Positions 8,217-15,898 are shown, numbered from the stretch's first letter. The stretch: DNA of 64,000 nucleotides from JARRKU01 sp963675565 (GCA_963675565.2 CAXXYD010000004.1:2728001-2792000), one strand, 5' to 3'. The notes: a model not told the origin generated them from the letters alone. Program-made: numbers and translations.

Positions 8217-8728
8217 ATGACGATTCCTGTGGTTGAGGACAATCAGGCTGAAGCAAACGCAACAATCGATCAAAAGGAAGTGCCCGGACGAAAGGTCGAG
8301 TTCGACTATCTGCGCGCATTTGCGGTTGTTATCGTGCTGTGCCATCATGCGGTCCTTGCCTACACCATATCCGCTTTCATCAACTTTGAAAATCCGATCG
8401 CGACCGCAACTCCGGTCGTAAATGAACTGCGCTGGCCCATATTTGATTTGATTGTGGCGTATAACGAAACTTTCTTTATGCCGTTGCTGTTCTTTGTCTC
8501 CGGCATGTTTACCTGGCAAAGTCTATCAAGAAAGGGTGCCCGCAAATATCTTGGAGATCGCCTGACAAGGCTCGGCCTTCCCTTTGTCATCGGTGTTGTG
8601 TTTCTGATTCCCCTGGCCTACTATCCGGCTCAGCTCCAAGTCGGACTGATTACCGGAGTGGACTCCAGCTATGGAGCATTCTGGCTTGAAATGGTCCGAT
8701 CCTGCTTCGGGACTGCCGGCGCAATAAA
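8217..8728 (+). pseudogene. Membrane acyltransferase (acyltransferase 3 family), 3'-truncated by an IS110 remnant
   Basis: ATG 8217 sits 9 nt after GGAAGG. The N-terminal 170 residues match the start of acyltransferase-3/OpgC-like membrane proteins: EFDYLRAFAVVIVLCHHA (first membrane helix with its histidine pair), FFMPLLFFVSGMF (second), then RLTRLGLPFVIGVVFLIPL (third). Homology stops near 8716-8730, exactly where a reversed IS110 transposase fragment begins. The open frame continues to 9119 only by chance through that fragment. At least seven more membrane helices are lost. These enzymes transfer acyl groups to membrane-exposed sugars, and this copy should be inactive. Confidence 0.65.
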
Positions 8729-9117
8729 TTTCTGGTGGCGCGCCGGTTGGGCGGACAGGCATATGCGGTGGGGAAATTGCCGCCTTTGGGCAAGCACGCC
8801 GGCTTGTACGAATCGATCTTGGCATTTTTTATTTTGCCACCATGAATGGCTTTCAGGTATGATGTATGACCAAGCACAAAGCGTACATGGTGCTCGGCAC
8901 ACAGATCAGCCAGCCAGCACCGGCAAAAAATGCATTCGACACCGACACCGAGGTCGTCCAGATAAGGAAAAATTAGGTCAAAAAATAGTCCGGGATCGGT
9001 TTTGGTGTTTTTGTGCACTTGGACATTACCCTTGCTGTTGGGGATGCACACATACATTTTGCGTGCATGCAGATCGATCCCGCAGTAGTACTTGTGCTGC
9101 TGATTGTAAAATCTCAT
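8728..9117 (-). mobile_element. IS110-family transposase N-terminal remnant
   Basis: Read on the minus strand from ATG 9117, the sequence gives YYCGIDLHARKMYVCI (first catalytic Asp of the DEDD fold), VGVECIFCRCWLADLC, FVLGHTSYLKAIHGGK, NAKIDSY and finally RRATRNLLRR. This is the RuvC-like N-terminal part of IS110/IS1111 transposases. The C-terminal half, with the serine-type motif, is absent and the fragment ends abruptly in the acyltransferase gene at about 8728. No terminal repeats are evident. It is a dead fragment left after insertion and deletion. A second fragment of the same family lies at 20400-20530. Confidence 0.8.
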
Positions 9118-9199
9118 AATTTGGCCTGCTTTGGGTGAAACGGCAAAAAGCAGCCGCGCCTTATGCGCGCCGATAATCGATGTAAGAATGATATATGAT

Positions 9200-9784
9200 A
9201 TGAAAGATATCAAAGTTTCAATTTGTCCCGCAAATATAGCCGATGTGCCGGCAATTTTAGAAATCTATAGTTACCATGTCATTAACGGTGCAGCCTCATG
9301 GGAATTGATCCCACCTCCAATCGAAGAATTCCAAGTTCAATTTAAGGCGATCATTAAAAAAGGCTTTCCTTATTTTATTGCCAAGATCGAGGGAGTCGTG
9401 GTTGGGTACTGCTATGTTAGCTCCTACCGCCCCCGCCTGGGCTATCTATACACTGTCGAAAATTCGGTCTATGTTCATCAAGAATATCAACGCCGTAATC
9501 TAGGTTATCTTTTACTAAACCATCTGGTGAAAGAGTGTGAATATCTTGGCTATCGCCAGATGATAGCTGTTATTGGCGATAGCGGTAACATCGCTTCAAT
9601 TCGGCTGCACGAAAAATCCGGTTTCAGGCACATAGGCACGTTAACAAATATTGGCTTTAAGAATGGTCGCTGGCTGGATAGTGTTTTGATGCAACTGCCA
9701 TTAGGATTAGGAGACCAGAGTTTACCACAAAATGATCCTTTGCCTGCTTACAAAAAGAGCAGTATTGGGACAAGCTCGCTTTGA
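9200..9784 (+). CDS. GNAT family N-acetyltransferase (phosphinothricin acetyltransferase-like)
   Basis: The 194-residue protein from ATG 9200 matches the PAT/MnaT-like GNAT subgroup. It opens VSICPANIADVPAILEIYSYHV, then has VVVGYCYVSSYRPRLGYLYTVENSVYV (beta 3-4), the acetyl-CoA loop EYQRRNLGYLLLNHL and the C-terminal NIASIRLHEKSGFRHIGTL. Such enzymes acetylate small amines such as phosphinothricin, methionine sulfone or amino acids. The usual Q/RxxGxG/A loop reads QRRNLGY, slightly divergent. An ATG at 9188 is an alternative start. The family is common in cassettes. An attC-type site follows at 9807. Confidence 0.8.
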   Translation: MKDIKVSICPANIADVPAILEIYSYHVINGAASWELIPPPIEEFQVQFKAIIKKGFPYFIAKIEGVVVGYCYVSSYRPRLGYLYTVENSVYVHQEYQRRNLGYLLLNHLVKECEYLGYRQMIAVIGDSGNIASIRLHEKSGFRHIGTLTNIGFKNGRWLDSVLMQLPLGLGDQSLPQNDPLPAYKKSSIGTSSL

Positions 9785-9806
9785 AATAAATAGCTCCTGT
9801 ATCGAA

Positions 9807-9926
9807 CCACCCGTTGCAGTAGACCGCTGGGGCCGGGCGAGGCTGAACAGCTTTTTCAAGCTGGAAGACAACAATTATTCAGCCGCTCAGTGGAAGCCCG
9901 GCAGCCCCTGAACGGCGGGTTGTGTG
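9807..9926 (+). repeat. attC site (long form)
   Basis: The left end reads ATCGAAC-CACCC-GTTGCAG and the right end CTGAAC-GGCGG-GTTGTGT. AAC-N5-GTT therefore occurs at both ends. The inner boxes GTT-g-CAG and CTG-AAC pair with one unpaired g on the left, just as GTT-c-AAG pairs with CTT-AAC in the aadA1 site. Further inward CCGGGC (9833-9838) pairs with GCCCGG (9896-9901) and GCTGA with TCAGC. Each outer core differs from RYYYAAC or GTTRRRY at one base. It lies between the GNAT and secreted-protein genes. Confidence 0.7.
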
Positions 9927-9967
9927 ACAAAAAACCTCCATAATATTTTCGGATGGAGCAAGTGAAT

Positions 9968-10852
9968 ATGAACAAAAGATTATTAAGTCAAACAGTTACA
10001 CTAATTCTGATTTCTTTTTTTTATTTGGTTTCTTCACCCGCGTATTCAAAAGACTCGGGATCACTGATTGAAGTCACACCAATGGTCAAAGATTACGCGT
10101 TCAATGTAGTAAAACCTATTCTTGATTCATATCACAAAAAGGACAAATTGTCCCAGTTGGTAAAAGTATCTGAGATTATAACGGATTCTGAACTTGGTGT
10201 TCAAACAAACGCCATTGAACCGAGTAAGTTTATTATCTACGATAAATTGGAAACCCTTAAACTCGGATTTCTTTACACATTCAATCTTTCATCGGAACAA
10301 AAGCAAATACTAAAAACCTGGCGCTCCAAATTTATGCGCTCTAACCCGGCAGATGTCTTTTTTGCCCCCTCCGCGGATGACATTATAGAAAAAAAAGCGG
10401 CTTTTGGTTGTTCCCATTATGCCAGGTCATTTATTGCTGTAGTAAAGGCGCTTCATTTAGTGACTAATCCTGAAGATCTCCGTTACGCGATTACCAGCAA
10501 GTCTGATAATTACAATCAGGCGTTGGCTAAAGATGATAAAGATATGACAATAAACGGTCATCAATTCGCAATTATAAGGATTGCCGGTAAATGGATTGCG
10601 TTAAATACCTCCAGAAGCGAATGGACCCAACTGCCTGATGAGTTTACACCTGATTCTGTTGTACCTCCGAAAAATATTTCTATTCGATTCGCTTCATATC
10701 CTGAAGCTACATTTTTGTTTCGAAAGATTGGAAAAGACTTTAACGATGACTGCAATGACAGTTCATTGATTGCCCTAATGAATATCTATCGTTCGGGGAA
10801 TGCAAATAATCGGGACTTTAAATGGGATGAATATTCAAATAAAAGCAGCTAA
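9968..10852 (+). CDS. Secreted protein with a Cys-His transglutaminase-like core, function unknown
   Basis: ATG 9968 follows GGAG by about 9 nt. The 294 residues start with a Sec signal (LLSQTVTLILISFFYLVSS, cleavage near AYS). A central stretch, FGCSHYARSFIAVVKAL near residue 150 and NGHQFAIIRIAGKWIALN near 205, places a Cys at the start of a helix and a His on a beta strand followed by Asn. That is the arrangement of transglutaminase-like cysteine hydrolases. This is my inference from pattern only; no family name is certain. If correct it would act outside the cytoplasm on protein or peptide amides. It is flanked by attC-type sites, so it is a probable cassette gene. Confidence 0.6.
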   Translation: MNKRLLSQTVTLILISFFYLVSSPAYSKDSGSLIEVTPMVKDYAFNVVKPILDSYHKKDKLSQLVKVSEIITDSELGVQTNAIEPSKFIIYDKLETLKLGFLYTFNLSSEQKQILKTWRSKFMRSNPADVFFAPSADDIIEKKAAFGCSHYARSFIAVVKALHLVTNPEDLRYAITSKSDNYNQALAKDDKDMTINGHQFAIIRIAGKWIALNTSRSEWTQLPDEFTPDSVVPPKNISIRFASYPEATFLFRKIGKDFNDDCNDSSLIALMNIYRSGNANNRDFKWDEYSNKSS

Positions 10853-10862
10853 ACGCACACAA

Positions 10863-10925
10863 CAAGTGCATACACCTAACCTTCTCCTCCGCTTACGTCG
10901 GATAAGGCAGGTGATGCTGGTGTAA
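10863..10925 (+). repeat. attC-like imperfect palindrome
   Basis: GCAT-a-CACCT-aa-CCTT (10868-10883) pairs with AAGG-c-AGGTG-ATGC (10904-10917), with an unpaired a in the left arm. Outside it ACAC (left) pairs with GTGT (right), and AAC precedes the left arm by 4 nt. It sits between the secreted-protein gene and the carboxymuconolactone-decarboxylase-like gene, beginning 10 bp after the stop. The right-hand core lacks GTT, so it is attC-like by structure only. Confidence 0.52.
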
Positions 10926-10951
10926 TAAAATCAGCAAAAATGGAGAACAAT

Positions 10952-11311
10952 ATGTCAAATATGAGCTTTGAAAAAATTGAACAGAGTATCAAAGACCGTA
11001 AAAAGTTACATCTCCAATTTCTCAATAATGTAAAAACATACAGACCTTTTCTTGAATTAGAGGAAAAGGCTTTCGATAATGGTGCCCTAAGCAAAAAGAC
11101 CAAAGAATTAATGGCGTTATCCATTTCCATTGTTACAAAGTGTGAACCGTGCATGGAATGGCACCTTGATCAAGCCCTGCAGGCTGGTGCCAAGGATGAA
11201 GAGGTTTATGAAACTATCGATGTGGCGATTGAAATGGGCGGTGGACAAGCCGGGGCATACGCAAGATTTGTTCTGAATGCATTGGAATACTTTAAAGAAA
11301 AAAAGAAATAA
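10952..11311 (+). CDS. Carboxymuconolactone decarboxylase-like/AhpD-like protein
   Basis: The start is ATG 10952, with GGAG 6 nt upstream, giving 119 residues; ATG 10940 is less well placed. The sequence holds the family's LSKKTKELMALSISIVTKCEP-C-xxxH site, with CEPCMEWH as the redox CxxC plus His. It then has the helix DEEVYETIDVAIEMGGG. AhpD-like proteins use the two cysteines as peroxidase partners or thiol-disulfide reductants, whereas true decarboxylases lack them, so a redox role is more likely. The full single-domain length is intact. Attached palindromes on both sides fit a cassette. Confidence 0.83.
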   Translation: MSNMSFEKIEQSIKDRKKLHLQFLNNVKTYRPFLELEEKAFDNGALSKKTKELMALSISIVTKCEPCMEWHLDQALQAGAKDEEVYETIDVAIEMGGGQAGAYARFVLNALEYFKEKKK

Positions 11312-11351
11312 AATTTATAAAACCCCATGCCAGGCCACAGCCAGGGCCTAT

Positions 11352-11386
11352 CGATGCGAACAAATGGCCACAATTGCTCGCATACG
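11352..11386 (+). repeat. attC-like hairpin
   Basis: ATGCGA-a-CAA-a-T (11354-11365) pairs with ATTG-c-TCGCAT (11373-11383), with an unpaired a in the left arm and a 7-nt loop. It lies in the 108-bp gap between the AhpD-like gene and the next gene. No clear GTT/AAC cores are seen. Confidence 0.35.
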
Positions 11387-11419
11387 CAAGTAAGGAATAT
11401 AATATAAGGAGATCCTGAA

Positions 11420-11968
11420 ATGTCGGAAGGAGAATTGGAGAAAAGGCTCCGCACACTTGAAATCCGTGGTGCAACTTTACTCGGTTCGATTACTACCCTT
11501 GCAGTATGCTGCGTTGCTTTCCTGGGTTTCGAATACTATCGAATTCCCTACCAGGTTCAGAAGCAGGTTGAGGATAAAATTGGTCAACAGACGAGATTGA
11601 AAATCAAAGAGGCACTAGATAATGCAGATACATTGGAATCAAAGCTGTTGTACATGGAAGGCCGAAAAGCTCAGATTATCGATGTCAAAAATGGTCAAGA
11701 TGTGCATCCACCAGACGGCACCAAAAAAAGGGACTGGATTGCGTTTATTTCTCCGAGTGATATCGGTTTGGTGGAGGGCAAAAATGAGGGAGATAACGCT
11801 CTTCTTGTTTTTCACTCAAACCTCATTGAAACAGAAACAGGATGGAGGGCCGAGATTAATTATAGGTTTAAATATGGCAGTGGAACTATTGTTAAAAATC
11901 TACCTGGCAATGCGAAAGTGCTATTGATTCCCACGCTGAATTTGCAGTCGTCTGACAAGGCTGATTAA
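11420..11968 (+). CDS. Membrane-anchored protein of unknown function
   Basis: The 182-residue product starts at ATG 11420 behind AGGAGATCC. Its short N-terminal cytoplasmic stretch is acidic/basic (EGELEKRLRTLEIR). One membrane helix follows (GSITTLAVCCVAFLGFEYY, residues ~22-40), then a charged helical segment likely to form a coiled coil (QVQKQVEDKIGQQTRLKIKEAL), then a beta-rich C-terminal domain. I do not recognise the family. The last codons overlap the left end of an attC-like sequence, as often happens in cassettes. Confidence 0.6.
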   Translation: MSEGELEKRLRTLEIRGATLLGSITTLAVCCVAFLGFEYYRIPYQVQKQVEDKIGQQTRLKIKEALDNADTLESKLLYMEGRKAQIIDVKNGQDVHPPDGTKKRDWIAFISPSDIGLVEGKNEGDNALLVFHSNLIETETGWRAEINYRFKYGSGTIVKNLPGNAKVLLIPTLNLQSSDKAD

Positions 11969-12010
11969 GCCGAAGCAAAAATCCACGCGGCCGATCAGCT
12001 GCGCAGGGCA
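11955..12010 (+). repeat. Degenerate attC-like site
   Basis: The sequence begins GTCTGAC, one base from the perfect core GTCTAAC, inside the end of the preceding gene. It continues CTGAT-taa-GCC-gaa-GC, pairing with GC-GGC-(c)-ATCAG, with unpaired bases concentrated in the left arm. The segment AAGCCGAAGC resembles AAGCCGACGC of the aadA1 attC left arm. The right core is GCAGGGC rather than GTTRRRY. Structure and position support attC; the cores look mutated. Confidence 0.45.
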
Positions 12011-12032
12011 CACCACCGTACAAGGAGATTAC

Positions 12033-12239
12033 ATGATAGTTAAATCGGATGAGGCGCAGAGAAGAAATTTCCTTGGAGTTGATTTTGTCCTGCTCTCGCA
12101 TGGTCCGGAATCAATGGTAACGAAAATGTTTTATAAAAAAGGGGACAACCCTCCAATACATAAGCATCCAAATGAACAGAGCGGATATATGATCTCCGGA
12201 AAATATATATGCAAGCTTGGATGGATCATATTGTCTTGA
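12033..12239 (+). pseudogene. Truncated cupin-domain gene
   Basis: ATG 12033 lies behind AAGGAGATTAC. The first 55 residues look like the start of a small cupin protein (KMFYKKGDNPPIHKHPNEQSGYMISGKYI). PIHKHPNEQ supplies the metal-binding H-x-H and the glutamate/glutamine of cupin motif 1. Immediately afterwards the cupin stops and the frame runs through the start of the VOC gene to a TGA at 12237. Motif 2 is missing, so the metal site is incomplete. It appears cut by the joining of the next gene, whose start lies at 12209 in another frame. Confidence 0.6.
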
Positions 12240-12649
12240 ATATAGAAGACGATGAGAAAATGATAACCTTCTATACAAAAGTCCTTCTTTTTAAAGCTGA
12301 AAGATTAAAGGAATACCGGGCGGGAGTCGTGCCATTTCCATCAGTGCGTTTGAATTCTGAGACGATCATCGACCTTTTTCCTAAAAAGCTGTGGCAGCGA
12401 AGTGTTGCGGATCAACAGGGCCGGGATCATTTGAATCATTTTTGTATTTCTATGAATAAAGTGACATGGGATAATCTGTTCGAACGATTAAAGGCCGAAC
12501 ATATTACCATTGAAGACGGGCCTGTTCCACGGTGGGGTGCGCACGGTACCGGAACTTCTATATATTTTCGAGACCCTGAAAGCAACTTGATTGAAGCCCG
12601 GTATTATGAGGACCAGAATAGTCCGGAGAAATGTTTGCTCGGATCATAA
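12209..12649 (+). CDS. VOC (glyoxalase/bleomycin resistance/dioxygenase) family protein
   Basis: The 146-residue protein begins MQAWMDHIVLNIEDDEKMITFYTKVL, the usual VOC opening in which the His is the first metal ligand. It ends with GTGTSIYFRDPESNLIEARYY, where the D-P-x-x-N-x-I-E segment supplies the last metal ligand (E). A middle DHLNHFCI supplies the second His. The fold binds one divalent metal and supports isomerase, dioxygenase or antibiotic-binding roles, and the exact role is unclear. The start overlaps the truncated cupin frame and has only a weak ribosome site (GGAAAA), so translation may depend on coupling. The domain itself looks complete. Confidence 0.8.
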   Translation: MQAWMDHIVLNIEDDEKMITFYTKVLLFKAERLKEYRAGVVPFPSVRLNSETIIDLFPKKLWQRSVADQQGRDHLNHFCISMNKVTWDNLFERLKAEHITIEDGPVPRWGAHGTGTSIYFRDPESNLIEARYYEDQNSPEKCLLGS

Positions 12650-12655
12650 GCATCG

Positions 12656-12729
12656 ATATCCGGTTTTGAATGAGAAGGGGTTTTAAACATTTGGAACCTT
12701 ATAGATATCTTTGGTCAACAAACCGGTAT
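12656..12729 (+). repeat. attC-like palindrome between the VOC and DUF4386 genes
   Basis: ATA-t-CCGGTTTTG (12656-12668) pairs with CAA-c-AAACCGG-TAT (12716-12729), about 13 pairs with one unpaired base in each arm around a ~47-nt variable middle. It fills the gap and ends one base before the next start codon. Canonical AAC/GTT end cores are not evident. Confidence 0.45.
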
Positions 12730-12730
12730 T

Positions 12731-13486
12731 ATGGGAGTTTTCAATTTGGCCGGTCAGAATAACGTACCCCCATTGATTTATGCAAGAGCTGCTGGAATCC
12801 TGTATCTGAGCATTATCATTTCAGGGATTTTCAGCGAAGTGTTTGTCCGTTCAAACCTTATTGTGCCCGGTGCTGCCGCCACTACGGCAGCCAATATATT
12901 GGCATCTGAATGGTGGTTTCGCATTGGTTTCGTGGCTGACGCTATTATGTTGCTATGCGATGTGGCTATCGCTGTACTCTTCTATGTATTGCTCAAACCG
13001 GTTAATAAGACACTATCTATTATTGCAGCAGCTTTTCGATTGAGCCAGGCTGCAATAATCGGGATGAGTCTGTTGTATTATTATTCTGCCCTGCTCCTAT
13101 TAACCGGCGCTGAATACGCTGCCGTTTTTGAAGCCAGGCAACTGCACGCACTCGTGATGTTGCTCCTCGATATGCACAGTCACGGCTACGATCTCGGACT
13201 GTTGTTCTTTGGCCTTTCGAACTTTTTTCTTGGATTCTTGATTATCAAGTCGGAATACTTCCCCACTATTTTTGGCTGCGGATTAATAGCGGCGGCTGTA
13301 GTTTATCTGGTAGGAAGTTTTACACGATTCGTTTTACCTGGCTCATTATCACTTGTTGAACCATTTTACATAATTCCTTTAATTGCAGAGCTTTTGTTTT
13401 GTTTATGGCTCCTGGTCAAAGGTTTATACCCACAAGACAAAGATGCCCTTGTTGATCGAACTGATATACAGAGAACTAATGGATAG
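12731..13486 (+). CDS. DUF4386 family integral membrane protein
   Basis: The 251-residue protein has six hydrophobic helices, starting ARAAGILYLSIIISGIFSEVFV, which is the characteristic first helix of DUF4386 proteins. A variable WWFRIGFVADAIMLLCDVAIAVLFYVLL, a GYDLGLLFFGLSNFFLGFLI segment and the closing FIIPLIAE-type helix follow. DUF4386 proteins have no established function. The start at 12731 follows the palindrome directly and lacks a strong ribosome site, so initiation is uncertain. Composition and isolation fit a cassette gene. Confidence 0.78.
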   Translation: MGVFNLAGQNNVPPLIYARAAGILYLSIIISGIFSEVFVRSNLIVPGAAATTAANILASEWWFRIGFVADAIMLLCDVAIAVLFYVLLKPVNKTLSIIAAAFRLSQAAIIGMSLLYYYSALLLLTGAEYAAVFEARQLHALVMLLLDMHSHGYDLGLLFFGLSNFFLGFLIIKSEYFPTIFGCGLIAAAVVYLVGSFTRFVLPGSLSLVEPFYIIPLIAELLFCLWLLVKGLYPQDKDALVDRTDIQRTNG

Positions 13487-13569
13487 AATAGTGAATGAAA
13501 TCCATTGCACTAGTATCAATGCTCTGCACGCTGACGGGGGACTGCCGGTGGGGGCCACGTTAGGAGAAT

Positions 13570-13576
13570 GTTAGAC
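13570..13576 (+). other. Perfect integron core site GTTAGAC
   Basis: GTTAGAC fits GTTRRRY exactly, with GTTAGGA directly upstream at 13558. It lies 84 bp after the DUF4386 stop and 48 bp before the next start, the position expected for the right end of an attC. I did not find a matching RYYYAAC partner on the left; TAGTG..AATG/CATT..CACTA (13489-13512) forms only a small hairpin. Confidence 0.4.
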
Positions 13577-13623
13577 GAAAATTCTATAATCTTACCTCTT
13601 TTAAGCAGCGTAGATGCCTATGA

Positions 13624-14371
13624 GTGAATGCGACAGCATATAAGGAAAGGGTATATTTTTCCTTTATTCAAATATTTGCTTTCATGATGTTTGCCATTGG
13701 GATGCTGGCTTTCTCGGGGTGTTCGACGTCAGAGACAGCATCGCATCAGAAGATAAACACCGGAGAAGGCTTTTCTATTTTAAGGATAGAACCATATCAA
13801 GCGGCAACGCCATGCGGGTATTTTATTACAAGCCAATAGAATTTACTGCTGACCGCCAAATCTTGTTTTTCATGCATGGCGCTGATCGTAAAGCAGAACA
13901 CATACCAAAAATTGCGGCTGATGCACTTGAAAGAGTCAATATCCTCTTGATCATTCCAGGATTTTCCGAAGAACTGTTTCCAGAAATTGAGTCATATCAG
14001 TATGGCAATGTCAGGACAAAGCCAAGGAAATTGTGGCCATTTTATGTGAATGACAGGATTTTCAGGTTTGTGAGACAAATTACTTGCACTCATCAACAAA
14101 AATAATATATCTGGGGAAATTCAGCCGGTGCTCAGTTTGTCCATCGGCAGATTTTGGTCGGGGCTCATGGATTCATTGAAAAGGCATTCGCTTCAAACGC
14201 AGGCGTGTGTACTCTGCCAGCAAACGGCCATGATCCTTAGCTGAAAGAGAGGCCCGCAAGCGCGAATTGGAGTTTAACTGGAAGCTGTTGACAATTCCCG
14301 GATGTGGGCACGAGCCTAACGATGAAATGTTAAGAAAAGTAATCCGTTTAATATTAGATTCACAGAATTGA
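13624..14371 (+). pseudogene. Alpha/beta hydrolase lipoprotein gene broken by frameshifts and a stop
   Basis: The frame from GTG 13624 gives a lipoprotein signal (FAIGMLAFSGCST, lipobox Cys). Near 13810 the sense passes to another frame: MRVFYYKP, then ILFFMHGADRK (oxyanion-hole HG). This meets a TAA at 14103-14105, then continues YIWGNSAGAQFVHR, where GNSAG is the nucleophile elbow GxSxG, and FASNAG. A TAG at 14238 and a further shift follow. The last frame ends TIPGCGHEPNDEMLRK (catalytic His) and stops at 14371. All three parts of an esterase/depolymerase-like catalytic triad can be traced, so this is one gene with at least two frameshifts and two stops. Confidence 0.7.
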
Positions 14372-14500
14372 ACATTTGGGCTAAATTAGAAATGGAATTC
14401 ATGTTACTATAAAAAGAGTATACTACTGTAGTGTAGTATCGCGCTGGTGCGCTTCCGGAAACGTACCGGCGTAGCGTTCGGCTTCATGGAGAGTGCAGAT

Positions 14501-14785
14501 ATGTCGGTTTATATGATTATTGATTCAAAAATTAAGGATAGCTCTATATACAATCAATATATTGAGCAAGTGTCTCCAATAGTGGAAAAATATGGAGGCC
14601 GATATCATGTTCGGAGTGAAAATATCAGATCACTTGGTACATGGAAACCTGAAAGAATAATAGTTCTTGAGTTTCCGTCTGAAGATCACATACAGCAATG
14701 GCTTGCGTCACCAGAATATAGTGAAATCGCACCATTGCGAGAAGCGGGCGCAGAGGCTCAAGCTATTATTGTTGATTGTTGTTAA
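14501..14785 (+). CDS. DUF1330 domain protein
   Basis: The 94-residue protein starts at ATG 14501 with GGAGAG 9 nt upstream. It reads VYMIIDSKIKDSSIYNQYIEQVSPIVEKYGGRY, then GTWKPERIIVLEFPSEDHIQQWLASPEY and ends APLREAGAEAQAIIVD. This is the complete ferredoxin-like fold of DUF1330 (dimeric alpha-beta barrel), whose members have no settled function. It is followed immediately by a stray fragment of diaminopimelate epimerase. Such small dimeric barrels are frequent in cassette arrays. Confidence 0.85.
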   Translation: MSVYMIIDSKIKDSSIYNQYIEQVSPIVEKYGGRYHVRSENIRSLGTWKPERIIVLEFPSEDHIQQWLASPEYSEIAPLREAGAEAQAIIVDCC

Positions 14786-14786
14786 C

Positions 14787-14915
14787 TTGGTCTCTGTTAC
14801 GGTTAACAGGCCAGGCGGAAACCTTGCAATCAAGTTCTCTGATGACTATACAGCCACTATGACAGGTCCGGAAACCCGTGTTTGTGAAGGAAAAATTGGC
14901 AGGAAAATGTTTTAA
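14787..14915 (+). pseudogene. Orphan C-terminal fragment of diaminopimelate epimerase
   Basis: Directly after the DUF1330 stop, in a different frame, about 42 codons read VTVNRPGGNLAIKFSDDYTA and then TMTGPETRVCEGKI. This matches the end of DapF, where the PGG and the MTGP segments are conserved. There is no start codon context and no catalytic part, so it is a gene scrap. DapF is a core lysine/peptidoglycan gene, which suggests a passing recombination event or loss of most of a transferred gene. After 14915 no gene is seen until 15050. Confidence 0.6.
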
Positions 14916-15049
14916 GGGACAGGACCTTGGGGCCTTTAGCTGCATTAGACAGTCAGAGCGAGGCGGCCTTTGCCGAATGAGATTCCGCATAGCCCTGCCT
15001 GCCAATGGGCATGGCATTCAAAGACTGCGACATAAGGAGAAATCGGCAT

Positions 15050-15898
15050 ATGAAAATAACAACCTTGATTGAAAACAGACCAAGCACCACCGAACCGGGC
15101 CTTTCTTCAGAATGGGGTTTATCTTTAAGCATTGAGTTTAAAAATCATTCGATTCTTTTTGATACAGGGGCTTCAGGTGCATTTGTCGATAACGCGGAAC
15201 ATTTGTCTATAAAGGTCGATTTCTTTGACGTGGCGGTCCTTTCACACCATCACTTTGACCATGGCGGCGGTCTTAAACGTTTTTTTGAGCTGAATTCCAA
15301 CGCCAAGGTGTATCTTGCGGATGCGCCTGATGGTGAGTGTTTCGTCAAGGTTATGGGGTTTTTGAAAAAATATATCGGCTTGGATCGTGCCATCATGGAA
15401 CATCACCGAGAACGCTTCGAGTTCGTGCGCAAACCCACTGAAATTCTTCCCGACGTTTTTATCTTTCCAAAAATCATTGACACGTACCCCAACCCCTTTG
15501 GGAATAAACATCTTCACTTGAAAATAGAAGGAAGGCTGTCACCCGATGAGTTCTCTCATGAAATTGTTATGGCCATCAAAGAGAACGGGAAGCTGGTAAT
15601 TTTCACCGGTTGTTCGCATAACGGTATCCTCAACATGATCGATACTGTCGCGAGGGAGTTTGAGGGTGTCCCCATAAAGGCGGTCATTGGTGGATTTCAT
15701 CTTGTATCCACGCCGCCGTTCAATCTTATGGCGGGAAAAAGAAAGGATGTTGAAAATCTAGGCAAATCAGTTTTGAACTATCCCGTTGAGGTAACATATA
15801 CAGGGCATTGCACAGGCAAAAAGGCATTTAACATCCTGAAGTCCGTCATGGGCGACCGGATTAAGGATATGCAGACAGGGAGCAGTTTTGATATTTGA
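15050..15898 (+). CDS. Metallo-beta-lactamase fold hydrolase
   Basis: The 282-residue protein from ATG 15050 (AAGGAG upstream) carries the di-metal motif SHHHFDHGGGL (HxHxDH-type, residues ~64-74). It also has GCSHNGILNMI (further His) and a C-terminal TYTGHCTG (last His). ILFDTGAS is the usual beta-strand before the site. It resembles the subgroup annotated as 7,8-dihydropterin-6-methyl-4-(ribofuranosyl)aminobenzene phosphate synthase-like proteins, named in methanogens. The real substrate in bacteria is unknown. It is intact, and an attC-like hairpin follows 60 bp after the stop. Confidence 0.8.
   Translation: MKITTLIENRPSTTEPGLSSEWGLSLSIEFKNHSILFDTGASGAFVDNAEHLSIKVDFFDVAVLSHHHFDHGGGLKRFFELNSNAKVYLADAPDGECFVKVMGFLKKYIGLDRAIMEHHRERFEFVRKPTEILPDVFIFPKIIDTYPNPFGNKHLHLKIEGRLSPDEFSHEIVMAIKENGKLVIFTGCSHNGILNMIDTVAREFEGVPIKAVIGGFHLVSTPPFNLMAGKRKDVENLGKSVLNYPVEVTYTGHCTGKKAFNILKSVMGDRIKDMQTGSSFDI

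Noticed and set aside
14470..14482. Shared CGTAGCGTTCGGC at 14470 and 50231
   Set aside because: A 13-14 bp match at unrelated places is not enough for a repeat; it may be chance or a degraded attC end.
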